Assembly (NCBI GenBank): GCA_947454525.1
Contig: CANGJM010000009.1
Location: forward strand, 1-37,341
Origin: Flavobacteriales bacterium
GTDB lineage: Bacteria > Bacteroidota > Bacteroidia > Flavobacteriales_D > Crocinitomicaceae
Direction of reading: 5' to 3'
DNA: 37,341 nucleotides
Shown: positions 16,791 to 24,505 of the stretch, piece after piece
Position numbering within the stretch: position 1 is the first letter of the stretch
Layout of the letters: every line of letters begins with the position of its first letter
Notes under the pieces: model-generated
What the model was told of the DNA's origin: nothing
Database searches by the model: none
The model's input: only the letters and a program-made list of their open reading frames with translations
Translations under genes and position numbers: made by a program

Positions 16791-16855
16791 TTGACAGACT
16801 TGTCAACTTTAGCGGGATTTTGAGGTGGGGCGCGGACCTCTTCGTTGTCAACTTT
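16791..16855. promoter_or_regulatory. Repeated TTGTCAACTTT motifs between integrase and HTH gene
   Basis: TTGTCAACTTT occurs at 16800-16810 and again at 16845-16855. The first copy is also half of an inverted repeat TTGACA-GACT-TGTCAA (16791-16806). Located between the integrase stop and the HTH start, these are good candidates for HTH/recombinase binding sites or the promoter-operator of the HTH-nuclease pair. Confidence 0.4.
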
Positions 16856-16865
16856 TCTTGGAATT

Positions 16866-17969
16866 TTAAGAAAAATTTATTCTTGGAATAGAGTTTACTG
16901 CTTCTACTTTCTTGCTATCTACGATTTGCGCATAAATTTGAGTGGTGGTGATGGATTTATGACCTAACAATTTACTCACCGTGTATATGTCTATCCCGTT
17001 CGTGAGCAACAAGACGGCATGCGTATGTCTGCCACAATGAAATGTGATGTGCTTGGTGATTCCTGCGCTCACCACCCAACGAAATAAAACAACATTCAAA
17101 TAAGCGCTGTATTTTATTCCGACAAACACCTTGTCATTATCGGAACCTCGTTCGGGCAATAAGTCAAATGCTGAATCATTGATGGGGAGGTATTCTTGTC
17201 CGCCCGTTTTCTGTTGCTTAAAGACAATCTCGTAGCCATTGCTTTCCGAATGGCGAATTTGCTTCCAGTGTAAGGTGTTGATGTCTGACCAACGCATTCC
17301 AGTTAGACAACTGAACAAAAAGGCATGTTTTAAATTGGGATACGTACACGGTGTTTTTGCCAATTTCTCCAATTCTTCAAAGGTCAAATGTTCGCGATGT
17401 GTTTCTCCTTGCTTGAAACTATCAATGTAATCTGCAATATTCTCTTTGATTACTTTTTCTCTAAAAGCCAAACCAACGCATGCTTTAAATTTATTGAAAT
17501 AGGTGTGTCGGCTGTTTTGGGATAATGGTGTTCCGTGCTTGGTCTTTGCTTCAAACTCCAAATAGTTCTTGAACTTGCGCACAAGTTCCAAATCTACCTC
17601 TTCCATAGAAACGATTTTTCCGAAACACTTGATGAATTGTTTCATACTACCATCCCAATTCCCATAGTTGCCCGAAGAATTAAAACGCTCTAATCCTTTC
17701 TTTTCAAAATAAGACACGAAGTTGTCTTTGCTATGATCCTTTCGGTTGATTCCTGCCTTCTTGTCTTGCAGGGTTATCAAGGCTTGGGCGCGCATTCTTT
17801 CTGCCAATTCAAGCGTCATTTTGTTCTCTCTGCGTTGCTCCGTGTTTTCTGGGTTGGTGTAGAGTGTCAGTTCCAACGATTTTCGTTGTCTTTTTCCATT
17901 GATAAAGGTGTGTAAATACAGGGCTGTTTTCCCACCTTCCATTTTTCTTTCTTTAATACTTACGTTCAT
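16866..17969 (-). CDS. Tyrosine recombinase (element integrase)
   Basis: 367 residues from the ATG at 17969 (MNVSIKERK), chosen over the ATG at 17999 because family members begin with this arm-binding segment. Domains are an N-terminal arm-type domain, a SAM-like core-binding domain (about 95-190), and a catalytic domain with R in LTGMRWSDI, HxxR in FHCGRHTHA, H in LLGHKSI and the nucleophile Y346 in TTTQIYAQI. This is the Bacteroidota mobilisable/conjugative-element type, not an integron integrase: I see no IntI-specific insertion. It should integrate and excise the element carrying the two genes downstream of it. Confidence 0.92.
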   Translation of the reverse strand: MNVSIKERKMEGGKTALYLHTFINGKRQRKSLELTLYTNPENTEQRRENKMTLELAERMRAQALITLQDKKAGINRKDHSKDNFVSYFEKKGLERFNSSGNYGNWDGSMKQFIKCFGKIVSMEEVDLELVRKFKNYLEFEAKTKHGTPLSQNSRHTYFNKFKACVGLAFREKVIKENIADYIDSFKQGETHREHLTFEELEKLAKTPCTYPNLKHAFLFSCLTGMRWSDINTLHWKQIRHSESNGYEIVFKQQKTGGQEYLPINDSAFDLLPERGSDNDKVFVGIKYSAYLNVVLFRWVVSAGITKHITFHCGRHTHAVLLLTNGIDIYTVSKLLGHKSITTTQIYAQIVDSKKVEAVNSIPRINFS

Positions 17970-17981
17970 TGTAGCGATTTT

Positions 17982-18031
17982 GTGGCACACGAGTGGCACA
18001 CGTGCCCATCTGTGTCAGATTTGTGCCACAA
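17982..18031. repeat. Tandem and inverted GTGGCACA motifs upstream of the integrase
   Basis: GTGGCACACG is repeated at 17982-17991 and 17993-18002, and TTGTGCCACA at 18021-18030 gives the inverted copy. The cluster begins 13 bases before the integrase ATG and may be the arm-site array, operator or attachment region of the recombinase. Confidence 0.45.
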
Positions 18032-18201
18032 GGTTATCCAAAAGATACAAAAACACACAATTTACTTTTCAACACGAATAGCCCTTAAAGTGTTGATTTT
18101 ATTGGATTTACAAGAAAATTGCTTGTGCTATTTTGTGCTGTTTTGCGGGGCTTACTTCCCAATACAGAATGTACACTTGACATGCTTTATTGGTCACAAA
18201 T
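18032..18201. other. Gene-free interval beside the integrase
   Basis: An AT-rich stretch without a supported ORF or repeat, between the integrase upstream repeats and the lipoprotein gene fragment. It may contain the right end of the integrative module; no duplicated core is visible. Confidence 0.4.
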
Positions 18202-18318
18202 CTATTCACAAATCGTATCGCAGAATGTTTTCGTGTTTTCTTTACGCATGGATGTGCGCGTACCTTCGAAATGAAATTTGCTGTCAGATACATGTGTTGT
18301 ACTAAACCTTGATTGACT
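18202..18318 (-). pseudogene. 3' fragment of the neighbouring lipoprotein family (18726-19430)
   Basis: Minus-strand translation gives 38 codons and a stop (TAG at 18202-18204) containing KFHFEG, CDTICE and FSTTHVSD. They align with KFHFEG, IDTICD and FSRTTDVYD at the C-terminus of the intact lipoprotein 18726-19430, the first 30 or so positions being about half identical. There is one missing codon and no start, so it is a decayed partial copy. It lies just after the stop of the small membrane protein gene at 18327-18713, so that gene probably landed inside an older copy. Confidence 0.75.
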
Positions 18319-18326
18319 TTCCCATT

Positions 18327-18713
18327 TTACTTTGATGTTTGTTTATAATTAAATCCTAGATCGTATACTATAAAAGGAATAAATACGAAATGATACATTC
18401 CGGCAATGATCATGATAAACGGATAATCTCTTCCTGTAAATCCTACACCAAATGACAAAATTAGGATTGAATATAAATTAAATGTGATGAGTCCAAGAAG
18501 CAACAAATTATTTGTCACATTAACGATTTTTCTACTTCTAAAAGTAGGGTTCATTTGCCTGAAGCAATTTAGTAATAGCAATCCCAGTGCGGCAAAAATG
18601 TATGGGGCTTCTATGTTAAATTCATTTGTCATGTTCCAATCTAACATAAGAATCACTATTCCAATTATTGAAAGTAAACTATTTAAGTAAAGCATCCATT
18701 TGTTCTTCGTCAT
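18327..18713 (-). CDS. Small four-helix membrane protein
   Basis: 128 residues with about four membrane segments (near 7-24, 36-52, 67-90 and 95-118). Short polar loops include an RSRKIVN stretch after helix 2. It is closely downstream of the lipoprotein gene (12-base gap) and so is probably co-transcribed with it. No family is recognised. Confidence 0.65.
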   Translation of the reverse strand: MTKNKWMLYLNSLLSIIGIVILMLDWNMTNEFNIEAPYIFAALGLLLLNCFRQMNPTFRSRKIVNVTNNLLLLGLITFNLYSILILSFGVGFTGRDYPFIMIIAGMYHFVFIPFIVYDLGFNYKQTSK

Positions 18714-18725
18714 AAGTTAATTCGT

Positions 18726-19430
18726 TTAATCACAGATGGTATCAATCGTTGTGCGTGTTTTTCCTTCCTTGACTGTTGTGTGCGCTCCTTCGAAATGAAA
18801 TTTGGTGTCATACACGTCTGTTGTTCGGGAAAAACAGTTTTGGTATCGTTCATGATCAAGAAATTCATCATACATTTCCTTGGTCTTCACGTGTAATCGT
18901 GTAAAAGCGTGACTGTATAAAAGTGTTTCATGTTGTGAATATCCACCATCTCCTCCCACGATGGCAATGGGTACCACATCCGTTAATTGATCTTTTTTCA
19001 GATCATACGTAAAGTGGTAATACGCATCATATCCATCCTCGTTGCTATAAATGATGGTGAAAAACACATAATCCTTGCGATTTACATAGTCAAAGAAAAA
19101 ATACCTTGCGTATTTATCAAAGTTCAACTTTTCATTTTTCCTGTTTTTAAGCGGATGATTGTCCAAATACGTTTGAAAAAAGGCGGGAGTAATTTGCTGC
19201 AAATCTCCGGAAGTCAGTTCTTTAATTTCGTATTTAACTTTTCTTTTTCGCGAATGTTTTATGTTGAAATCAATTGGAAAGGAATGTTTTTTTGATGCTT
19301 CCTCGTTTTCACTGCGTTTCGAAGCAAATGTTGATTGTTGATTTTTCTCTCCGGTATGCTTACATCCAAGAAACATAAAGATAAAAAAGCAGCTAAGTAT
19401 TTTCAAGAAGGCGAGGGGCGCGGATTTCAT
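18726..19430 (-). CDS. Lipoprotein of unknown function, parent of the 18202 fragment
   Basis: 234 residues with lipobox (IFMFLGCKH). The mature part has a lysine/serine-rich linker (residues 25-65), then a globular domain with YARYFFFDYVNRKDYVFFTI, DGYDAYYHFTYDLKKDQL and the glycine-rich IAIVGGDGGYSQHET. The C-terminus KFHFEG...TIDTICD is shared with the fragment at 18202-18318. Likely an outer-membrane or periplasmic lipoprotein. I do not recognise the family. Confidence 0.75.
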   Translation of the reverse strand: MKSAPLAFLKILSCFFIFMFLGCKHTGEKNQQSTFASKRSENEEASKKHSFPIDFNIKHSRKRKVKYEIKELTSGDLQQITPAFFQTYLDNHPLKNRKNEKLNFDKYARYFFFDYVNRKDYVFFTIIYSNEDGYDAYYHFTYDLKKDQLTDVVPIAIVGGDGGYSQHETLLYSHAFTRLHVKTKEMYDEFLDHERYQNCFSRTTDVYDTKFHFEGAHTTVKEGKTRTTIDTICD

Positions 19431-19494
19431 ACGGGTAATCGTTAAAATAAAAAAAGTAAACTTTCGTTTGATCTTTGAATAAGTTTATGTGTTG

Positions 19495-21117
19495 TCAAAG
19501 GTCTAAAAAATCATGATTGTCCTCGGTAATACTTGGTTTTTCCATGTCATTGCTTTTTAACCTTGGATAAAGAATCAGTCCAGCAACAAAACCACTTAAA
19601 AGTCCTCCGATATGCGCTGCATTGTCAATTCCACCGGTTAAACCCATCAGTAAGTTGAAACCAATAAAAACGAGCGTACTTGTCAAAAATGTTTTGCTAA
19701 AATCAGCGGGGAAGACTTTTGTCAAGAGTAGGGCAAGGAATAAACCGTATAGTCCAAAAATGGATCCGGATGCACCGACGCTCACTGTCGCATCGTACCA
19801 CCAAAGGCTTGCACAGCTTGCGACTATTCCTGTTAACAAATAGGCTGTCAAATATCTTGTCCTTCCAAGAAGTGGTTCAAGGAAAATTCCCACAAATAAA
19901 AGTCCATACATATTTGCGATAAGGTGCATGAGTCCACCGTGTAAAAATGTATTTGTTAAAAGTCGCCACCATTCACCATTTGTTGTTGAAGGTCTAAAGT
20001 TAGCACCCCAAATAAGTAAGTCGGACCCTTTGAAAGTAAGAAAACCAAGGCCGGCAAATACCATGAGCATAAAAATGAATATGTTTAGGTAGATGATTAT
20101 CGGTGTAATAAAGTATCCTTCTTTTGGTTTTAAAAAATCGATAAACGCCTTCACTTCGTAGTTCTTTGAAGTTGTGCCACTTTCAAATCGGCCAAGTTCG
20201 GATGGATCAAATTTCGGTATCAGCAGCATAATGAACCAAACGAAACTGGCGATTCCAAATGATCCGAATATCCAAGCGAAAGAATTTCCTGTTCTATTTT
20301 CAAATGGTTCATTGACCGCAAGGAAAACAGCTGGATTCTTGGAATGGTATTTCGGGCTATTTTTTACTGCTTCTTTAAAACCATCCCCTTCGTCTGTGTT
20401 TCCAACTCTGTCCAGATAAACAAACTGATTGATGTTTTTTTTATCGAAGTCCTTTTGACATTCGAATGCGAATGCTTGAAATTTTTTATCTTTTTCTTTG
20501 GCTTCAAGTCTATTGCTAATTTGATCCCAATATTCAATACCGATCCAAGCTAAGCATCTTGAATTAGGCTTGTAAGCTTCACTTCCAACAAGTATTGGTA
20601 AAACCACATAAAGGTGCATATTAAAATCTTGACTATGCTTTCCACTGATGTCAAAGGATGAATGAACGCCAATGTTTGTTTTGTCGATATAGTAATAGTT
20701 AACGGTGTAGTATTTGGTCTCTTCTCTTTTGTTCAATTCATTTATCGTTTCCAGCTTTGTCAACGTTCCTGTCGCTTTTTCCATGTAACCTTGAGTCACA
20801 ATGGTCGGGATGGACATGGCAAATGTGGCAATGAACTGATAAAAAAAAGGTAAATTACCTCTTCCACCTGTCAATTTTAATAGTTTAATTCTCGGTCTAA
20901 GCCAAATTAACACGGGGATCCAAGGTAATCCTAACGGAACCCAAATATTTCTGATGTCTTCCTTTATTGAAAAAGCATCTATCTTGATGAAAAGCAACCA
21001 ATTCAGAAAAGTGTAAAGCACGATGAATGAAATGGTCAAGAGTAAAAATGGCCAATAAATTATTCTAATTTTCTTTTTGACGTTTTGCATATGTAATCGC
21101 TGTATTGTTTTTAACAT
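19495..21117 (-). CDS. Rhomboid-family intramembrane serine protease with long N-terminal region
   Basis: 540 residues. The C-terminal 200 residues form the rhomboid core: WWRLLTNTFLHGGLMHLIAN (the HxxxN loop), catalytic serine S450 in VGASGSIFGLYG and histidine H502 in DNAAHIGGLLSG, cleaving substrates within the membrane. Before it are two membrane helices, a large extracytoplasmic domain of about 170 residues and another pair of helices. This N-terminal fusion is longer than in ordinary rhomboids (about 200-300 residues). The start at 21117 is not certain; ATG 21090 is an alternative. It lies 20 bases downstream of the hydrolase gene. Confidence 0.9.
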   Translation of the reverse strand: MLKTIQRLHMQNVKKKIRIIYWPFLLLTISFIVLYTFLNWLLFIKIDAFSIKEDIRNIWVPLGLPWIPVLIWLRPRIKLLKLTGGRGNLPFFYQFIATFAMSIPTIVTQGYMEKATGTLTKLETINELNKREETKYYTVNYYYIDKTNIGVHSSFDISGKHSQDFNMHLYVVLPILVGSEAYKPNSRCLAWIGIEYWDQISNRLEAKEKDKKFQAFAFECQKDFDKKNINQFVYLDRVGNTDEGDGFKEAVKNSPKYHSKNPAVFLAVNEPFENRTGNSFAWIFGSFGIASFVWFIMLLIPKFDPSELGRFESGTTSKNYEVKAFIDFLKPKEGYFITPIIIYLNIFIFMLMVFAGLGFLTFKGSDLLIWGANFRPSTTNGEWWRLLTNTFLHGGLMHLIANMYGLLFVGIFLEPLLGRTRYLTAYLLTGIVASCASLWWYDATVSVGASGSIFGLYGLFLALLLTKVFPADFSKTFLTSTLVFIGFNLLMGLTGGIDNAAHIGGLLSGFVAGLILYPRLKSNDMEKPSITEDNHDFLDL

Positions 21118-21136
21118 GGGTTATTATCTTTCTCAA

Positions 21137-22114
21137 CTAGTCGATGCGCGCTTTTCCTTGTAGGTTCTTTTTATCCGTTTTCATAAAGAGTGAAATGTCT
21201 TTTGTCCAGGCTGCTTTGTATTTGATCAAGTAGTTTTCGTGTCCGGCATTCTGATAGATTCGCAGGTGTTTTTGTCCTGCCAAATTTGTAAATATTTCGT
21301 CAATTTCTGCTTTACTTACTTTAGTATCTTGTTTTCCATAGAGTAAAAGAGTGGGACACGAAATCTTTTTGGCATACGCAGTTGGATTGTGACCGAAAGC
21401 CCAAAAACCATTTTGAATGCCACCCCAAAAAACCAACAATCCAGCCATTGGAAAAGTAGGCGCATTCATTGTTTTAAATCTTGCACATACGGTCTTATAC
21501 ATAGAGCCGAATGGACACTCAATGATGATTTTCTTTGGGTTCAGGTCAAAATCATGTATGGCTTTCATGATCGCAACGGCCCCCATGGAAGTTCCAAAAA
21601 GGAAAATGTTTTTCTCGCCTTTTTTTGTCAAGTAGTCAACACATGTTTTCACTTGTTCAGCTTCTAAAAATCCAATCGTGGTTTGATTGCCTTCTGAACC
21701 TCCTGACCCCATAAAATCAACGAGAAGGGTATTGTATCCTAATCCTTGAAAGACTGCTGCTTTGTCAAGCATGGACGCTTTTTGTCCACTAAAACCGTGA
21801 AATAGAATGACCGTTCCTTTTGCCTTTTTTACGTGAATGCTCCAACATTCAATTTCCTTATTGCTTTGTAGTTTAATGGTTTGGTAGATCGCCGGAACAC
21901 AGGTGTTTTCTGGTCTTGGATTCGATACTCCAAAAAGTAAGGTTGAAATTTTCTGTCCAGTAGTCAATTCCCCTGGGTCTTTTGTTTTCTCGGATTTTCT
22001 ATCAGCGAAGTGTGTGAATTTGTATGAATGAAAAATCGCAACAACATTCATCAAAACCAAGATGAGCACTAAAGTCTGAAGGATTCGTTTTATTAATTTT
22101 TTTCGTTTAGTCAA
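21137..22114 (-). CDS. Membrane-anchored alpha/beta hydrolase
   Basis: 325 residues. The N-terminal helix (about 10-29) anchors it. The hydrolase core shows HGFSG (oxyanion), LLVDFMGSGGSEG, nucleophile S176 in FGTSMGAVA, acid D263 in LLYGKQDTKV and histidine H292 in NAGHENY. The layout resembles BEM46/FrsA-type serine hydrolases. The ORF begins with TTG (22112-22114); no in-frame ATG exists between it and the upstream stop, and the next M is inside the helix, so TTG is the likely start. It is placed directly upstream of the rhomboid gene; co-transcription is probable. Confidence 0.85.
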   Translation of the reverse strand: MTKRKKLIKRILQTLVLILVLMNVVAIFHSYKFTHFADRKSEKTKDPGELTTGQKISTLLFGVSNPRPENTCVPAIYQTIKLQSNKEIECWSIHVKKAKGTVILFHGFSGQKASMLDKAAVFQGLGYNTLLVDFMGSGGSEGNQTTIGFLEAEQVKTCVDYLTKKGEKNIFLFGTSMGAVAIMKAIHDFDLNPKKIIIECPFGSMYKTVCARFKTMNAPTFPMAGLLVFWGGIQNGFWAFGHNPTAYAKKISCPTLLLYGKQDTKVSKAEIDEIFTNLAGQKHLRIYQNAGHENYLIKYKAAWTKDISLFMKTDKKNLQGKARID

Positions 22115-22360
22115 AATGGTCTAATGCTTCGTTATTTTTTTCTTTTGAAATACAAATCTAATTAAATCTCATTTTCGCCAAATTTGATCAAAAAATCATA
22201 TGCTATCCGCTTGGCGAAGGAGTTGATCATTAAAGTTACCAATATTTGCCTAACGACTTGATATGTAGACGAGCAAGCCGAAGAAAAGTATCGGCTTTTG
22301 TTTTCATAGCGCCATTCTTTGACAGGAATCAAGATTTTCAGCCACTAGTCGCAAATACGT

Positions 22361-22699
22361 TTAGTTCCTTTTCCTCGTTACCCTCGCAAAGTTTGTCACG
22401 CAAGAGTCTTTTGAGAAGTAAATGATCAATGCTCGACTTTCTTCCTGATAAAAATTGTAATAAAGTTCATAGGATACTTTTGTGCGGAAGGTCTGTTCAT
22501 TTGGTTTTCCTAGTATTTTTTCAAGCTCTTTGAATGTCATTCCTTTATGTAAAATGTTTTTCATCAAGTCTTGAGTCATGAGGTCTCGGTGATTGTAGGA
22601 CCCATCAATGTGATTCCATGCGATCCGATTAAATTTCTGTTGAGGAGCTTCGCAAGAAACGAGGATGAATAAGATGAATGGTATTGAAAATTTCAGCAT
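22361..22699 (-). CDS. SmpA/OmlA-like small lipoprotein
   Basis: 112 residues with lipobox (LFILVSCEA). The motif LHKGMTFKELEKILGKPNEQ, followed by strands YELYYNFYQ and ALIIYFSKD, is the pattern of SmpA/OmlA (BamE-like) domains, small periplasmic lipoproteins of the outer membrane. Its length fits. It follows the PH-like membrane protein gene by seven bases, so they are probably one transcript. Confidence 0.6.
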   Translation of the reverse strand: MLKFSIPFILFILVSCEAPQQKFNRIAWNHIDGSYNHRDLMTQDLMKNILHKGMTFKELEKILGKPNEQTFRTKVSYELYYNFYQEESRALIIYFSKDSCVTNFARVTRKRN

Positions 22700-22706
22700 G
22701 GATTCC

Positions 22707-23183
22707 TTATTTTCTTTCCAACGAATGCGTGTAAACCCTAAGCAGGCTCATGAATTCATCATCAGAGCTTAAATCCCAGCGACTTTCGGCGAATTCGATG
22801 TAGCCTGTTGCGTTTTTTCTTCGAAAAGCCAAGGTTTTATAATTCATATCATCAAGTTCGTATTCATACAGAGAATACCATTGATTCGTTTTTAGGTGAT
22901 AGATTTTGTCTCGTGTCAATATGATAACAGGATTTCTCACCATCAGATTTCCGATGGTTTTAACGAGCATATAAAGAAAGAAAACAATAGAAAACCCACC
23001 CAGCAAAACAGCTTCATTGCGTGTATCAGTGATGATGAGAAACAAACCAAATCCGATCAAGCAAAGGTAAGTCAACAAAGAAAGGGTGTTTTTAATCTTG
23101 CTGTAGTACAATTTATAACCTTCGATATGTTCAAGGTCATATGTGTTCAGTTCCCGGGCTTCTTTAATATAGTTCTCTAACAT
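22707..23183 (-). CDS. Two-helix membrane protein with PH-like C-terminal domain
   Basis: The ATG at 23183 is preferred; the codon before it is GTG (23186). 158 residues: an N-terminal amphipathic part (YIKEARELNTYDLEHIEG), two membrane helices (about 37-53 and 58-80), then a beta-rich domain beginning RNPVIILTRDKIYHLKTNQW with YSLYEYELDDMNYKTLAFRR, ending in a helix. This is the outline of bacterial PH-like proteins and resembles the gene at 8573-9133 in plan, not in detail. Confidence 0.6.
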   Translation of the reverse strand: MLENYIKEARELNTYDLEHIEGYKLYYSKIKNTLSLLTYLCLIGFGLFLIITDTRNEAVLLGGFSIVFFLYMLVKTIGNLMVRNPVIILTRDKIYHLKTNQWYSLYEYELDDMNYKTLAFRRKNATGYIEFAESRWDLSSDDEFMSLLRVYTHSLERK

Positions 23184-23223
23184 CACTTTTGGTTCTAATC
23201 AATTGTTGGGGATTACGATTCGT

Positions 23224-23805
23224 TTATTCTTTGATGACGAGGTCACTCGTTAATTTCACTTGTTTATTTTCGATGTCCACTAAATAACGAAAGTAAGAAA
23301 CATATGCGTCTATTCCCTTGATTTGTCCCCAGCCAGTTACAGAAACGATGTATATTCCATTAGTTAACTTCTTGAAATGATATTGTAAGGCATTTCCTTC
23401 TTTTAAAAGCGCTGTTTGCTTGATCCTAATTCTTTTTTCTTTGTCCAACAGGGAATAAGCAATTTTTTGCTTGTTCAATTCCTCGTTGATTTCTTTATCA
23501 AAAGTGACTTCCCAAGATTTCCCATATTTTTTTTCAATCAGTGCTTCCACCTTTTTGTTGTGACGACGAACACTGTCCACTAATTCTTCTGTGAGCGTAC
23601 AACCGCCTACACGATAAAACTCCAATCCCCATTTCTCTGAAATGACGCTTTGCGCATTTTCACTTGCAAAATCTGGTGGTACGCCACACGTTAGTAAACG
23701 AAGTTTTTCACCTTTGTTAAGTTGCGTATCATTCTTTGAATCTTGTTGACAAGCAGTAAAAAAGATCAAGAGGAGAATGGTGAATAGGTGAGTGGTAAGT
23801 TTCAT
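23224..23805 (-). CDS. Lipoprotein of unknown function
   Basis: The ATG at 23805 opens a lipoprotein signal (MKLTTHLFTILLLIFFTACQ), so the ORF extension to 23904, which overlaps the HigA gene, is rejected. The mature part of about 175 residues has TCGVPPDFASENAQSVIS, then GGCTLTEELVDSVRRHNKKV and a C-terminal strand-rich part. Two cysteines lie in the N-terminal third. No family is recognised. Confidence 0.65.
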   Translation of the reverse strand: MKLTTHLFTILLLIFFTACQQDSKNDTQLNKGEKLRLLTCGVPPDFASENAQSVISEKWGLEFYRVGGCTLTEELVDSVRRHNKKVEALIEKKYGKSWEVTFDKEINEELNKQKIAYSLLDKEKRIRIKQTALLKEGNALQYHFKKLTNGIYIVSVTGWGQIKGIDAYVSYFRYLVDIENKQVKLTSDLVIKE

Positions 23806-23848
23806 TTGTTGTACTGATTTTTTGGGGATTGTCAACGACCTTCTTTTC

Positions 23849-24139
23849 TTATAGTTGGATGGAGATGTTAACTTTTCCTCCCAATCCTTTTTCGACAATA
23901 TCAAACAATGTTTTCAGCGTCATGTTACTTCCGTCATTTTCAATTCTGGAAATATAGGTTCTTTTCTTATCAACCAAATCCGCAAGTTGTTCTTGTGTTA
24001 AGTGTTTTTCTTCGCGTGCCTTTTTTAGCTGCAAGCCGATTTTAAAGGACTCGAATTCACGTTCCAATTCATCACGGCGAGAAGTTCCTTTTTCACCGTA
24101 TACTTCATTTTTTATTTCTTTCCAGTCTCTAGTGCTCAT
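23849..24139 (-). CDS. Orphan HigA-like XRE regulator (antitoxin type)
   Basis: 96 residues. The Cro/C1-type HTH spans about 30-85: IGLQLKKAREEKHLTQEQLA followed by the recognition helix KRTYISRIEND and the NMTLKTLFDIVEKGL helix typical of HigA-family antitoxins. A conventional HigB toxin gene, expected just upstream on this strand, is missing. A palindromic operator overlaps the start (24140-24164), so the protein is probably self-regulating. It could act as an orphan regulator or neutralise a toxin encoded elsewhere. No toxin activity is expected from the gene itself. Confidence 0.8.
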   Translation of the reverse strand: MSTRDWKEIKNEVYGEKGTSRRDELEREFESFKIGLQLKKAREEKHLTQEQLADLVDKKRTYISRIENDGSNMTLKTLFDIVEKGLGGKVNISIQL

Positions 24140-24164
24140 GTTACAAATGTAACTTATAAGTTAC
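24140..24164 (-). promoter_or_regulatory. Palindromic operator and promoter of the HigA-like gene
   Basis: The block contains GTTACAAATGTAAC and the perfect 16-bp palindrome GTAACTTATAAGTTAC (24149-24164), sharing a GTAAC half-site. On the minus strand TACATTTG (TAnnTTTG) lies inside it, with TTTG about 20 bases further upstream as the -33 element. The -7 element is only four bases before the ATG, so the transcript would be leaderless or nearly so, and a bound regulator would cover the promoter. Confidence 0.6.
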
Positions 24165-24336
24165 TATTTTCCAAATTATTTTTTTGTCGTTTATTGAAAT
24201 AGCTGGATGTATCCGAGCGATTTCTCGCTTGAGAACGGAACTTGTATTGCGGTAAATTAGTCGTTGTTCCAACATTGGATTGGTTTCAATTATTCGTTTT
24301 TCGATTCTTAAATTTCTTGTCTATTGACAGCATATT
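24165..24336. other. Gene-free interval upstream of the HigA operator
   Basis: It contains a short hairpin (GAGCGATTTCTCGCTT) and a 44-codon minus-strand ORF (stop 24141, ATG 24275) with no recognisable toxin sequence. The missing HigB toxin may have been here. No other feature is visible. Confidence 0.35.
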
Positions 24337-24505
24337 TTAACGAACAACACGAACAATTATTGTCCCATTGAATTATTGTGAATGCTTGATGTCCTTTTTA
24401 CATTCTGTAGAATCTTCTTGAAAGGCAGCGCAATTCTTTTGCTTTAGACCAGTTGGACATTTTTTAATCGTGTCTGTGCCATTGTACAAAAAGCTTTTTG
24501 ACTTT
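24337..24505 (-). pseudogene. Broken copy of the chagasin-like lipoprotein gene (5303-5791)
   Basis: The minus strand encodes NGTDTIKKCPTGLKQKNC, then AAFQEDS, then an in-frame stop (TAA at 24373-24375), then GTIIVRVVR and a final stop in the same frame. The intact protein at 5303-5791 has KGTDTIKIKNCMTGRKQKSC, SAYQEDS and KAIVVRVIH. Only the C-terminal third is left, with an apparent frameshift at its 5' edge, where it runs into the stop codon region of the DUF2225 gene. Confidence 0.8.

Noticed and set aside
16866..17969. Reading the tyrosine recombinase as the integron integrase of the array
   Set aside because: Its N-terminal arm domain and motif spacing fit Bacteroidota element integrases; no IntI-type insertion is visible, and it lies 10 kb from the array among other element genes.
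17239..18305. Plus-strand ORFs over and beyond the integrase gene
   Set aside because: They are shadows of the integrase frame or low-complexity translations without start context, signal or family pattern.
24141..24275. A 44-codon minus-strand ORF in the expected place of a HigB toxin
   Set aside because: Its sequence shows no HigB/RelE pattern, and its 3' end is the palindromic operator, so it is more likely chance than a gene.
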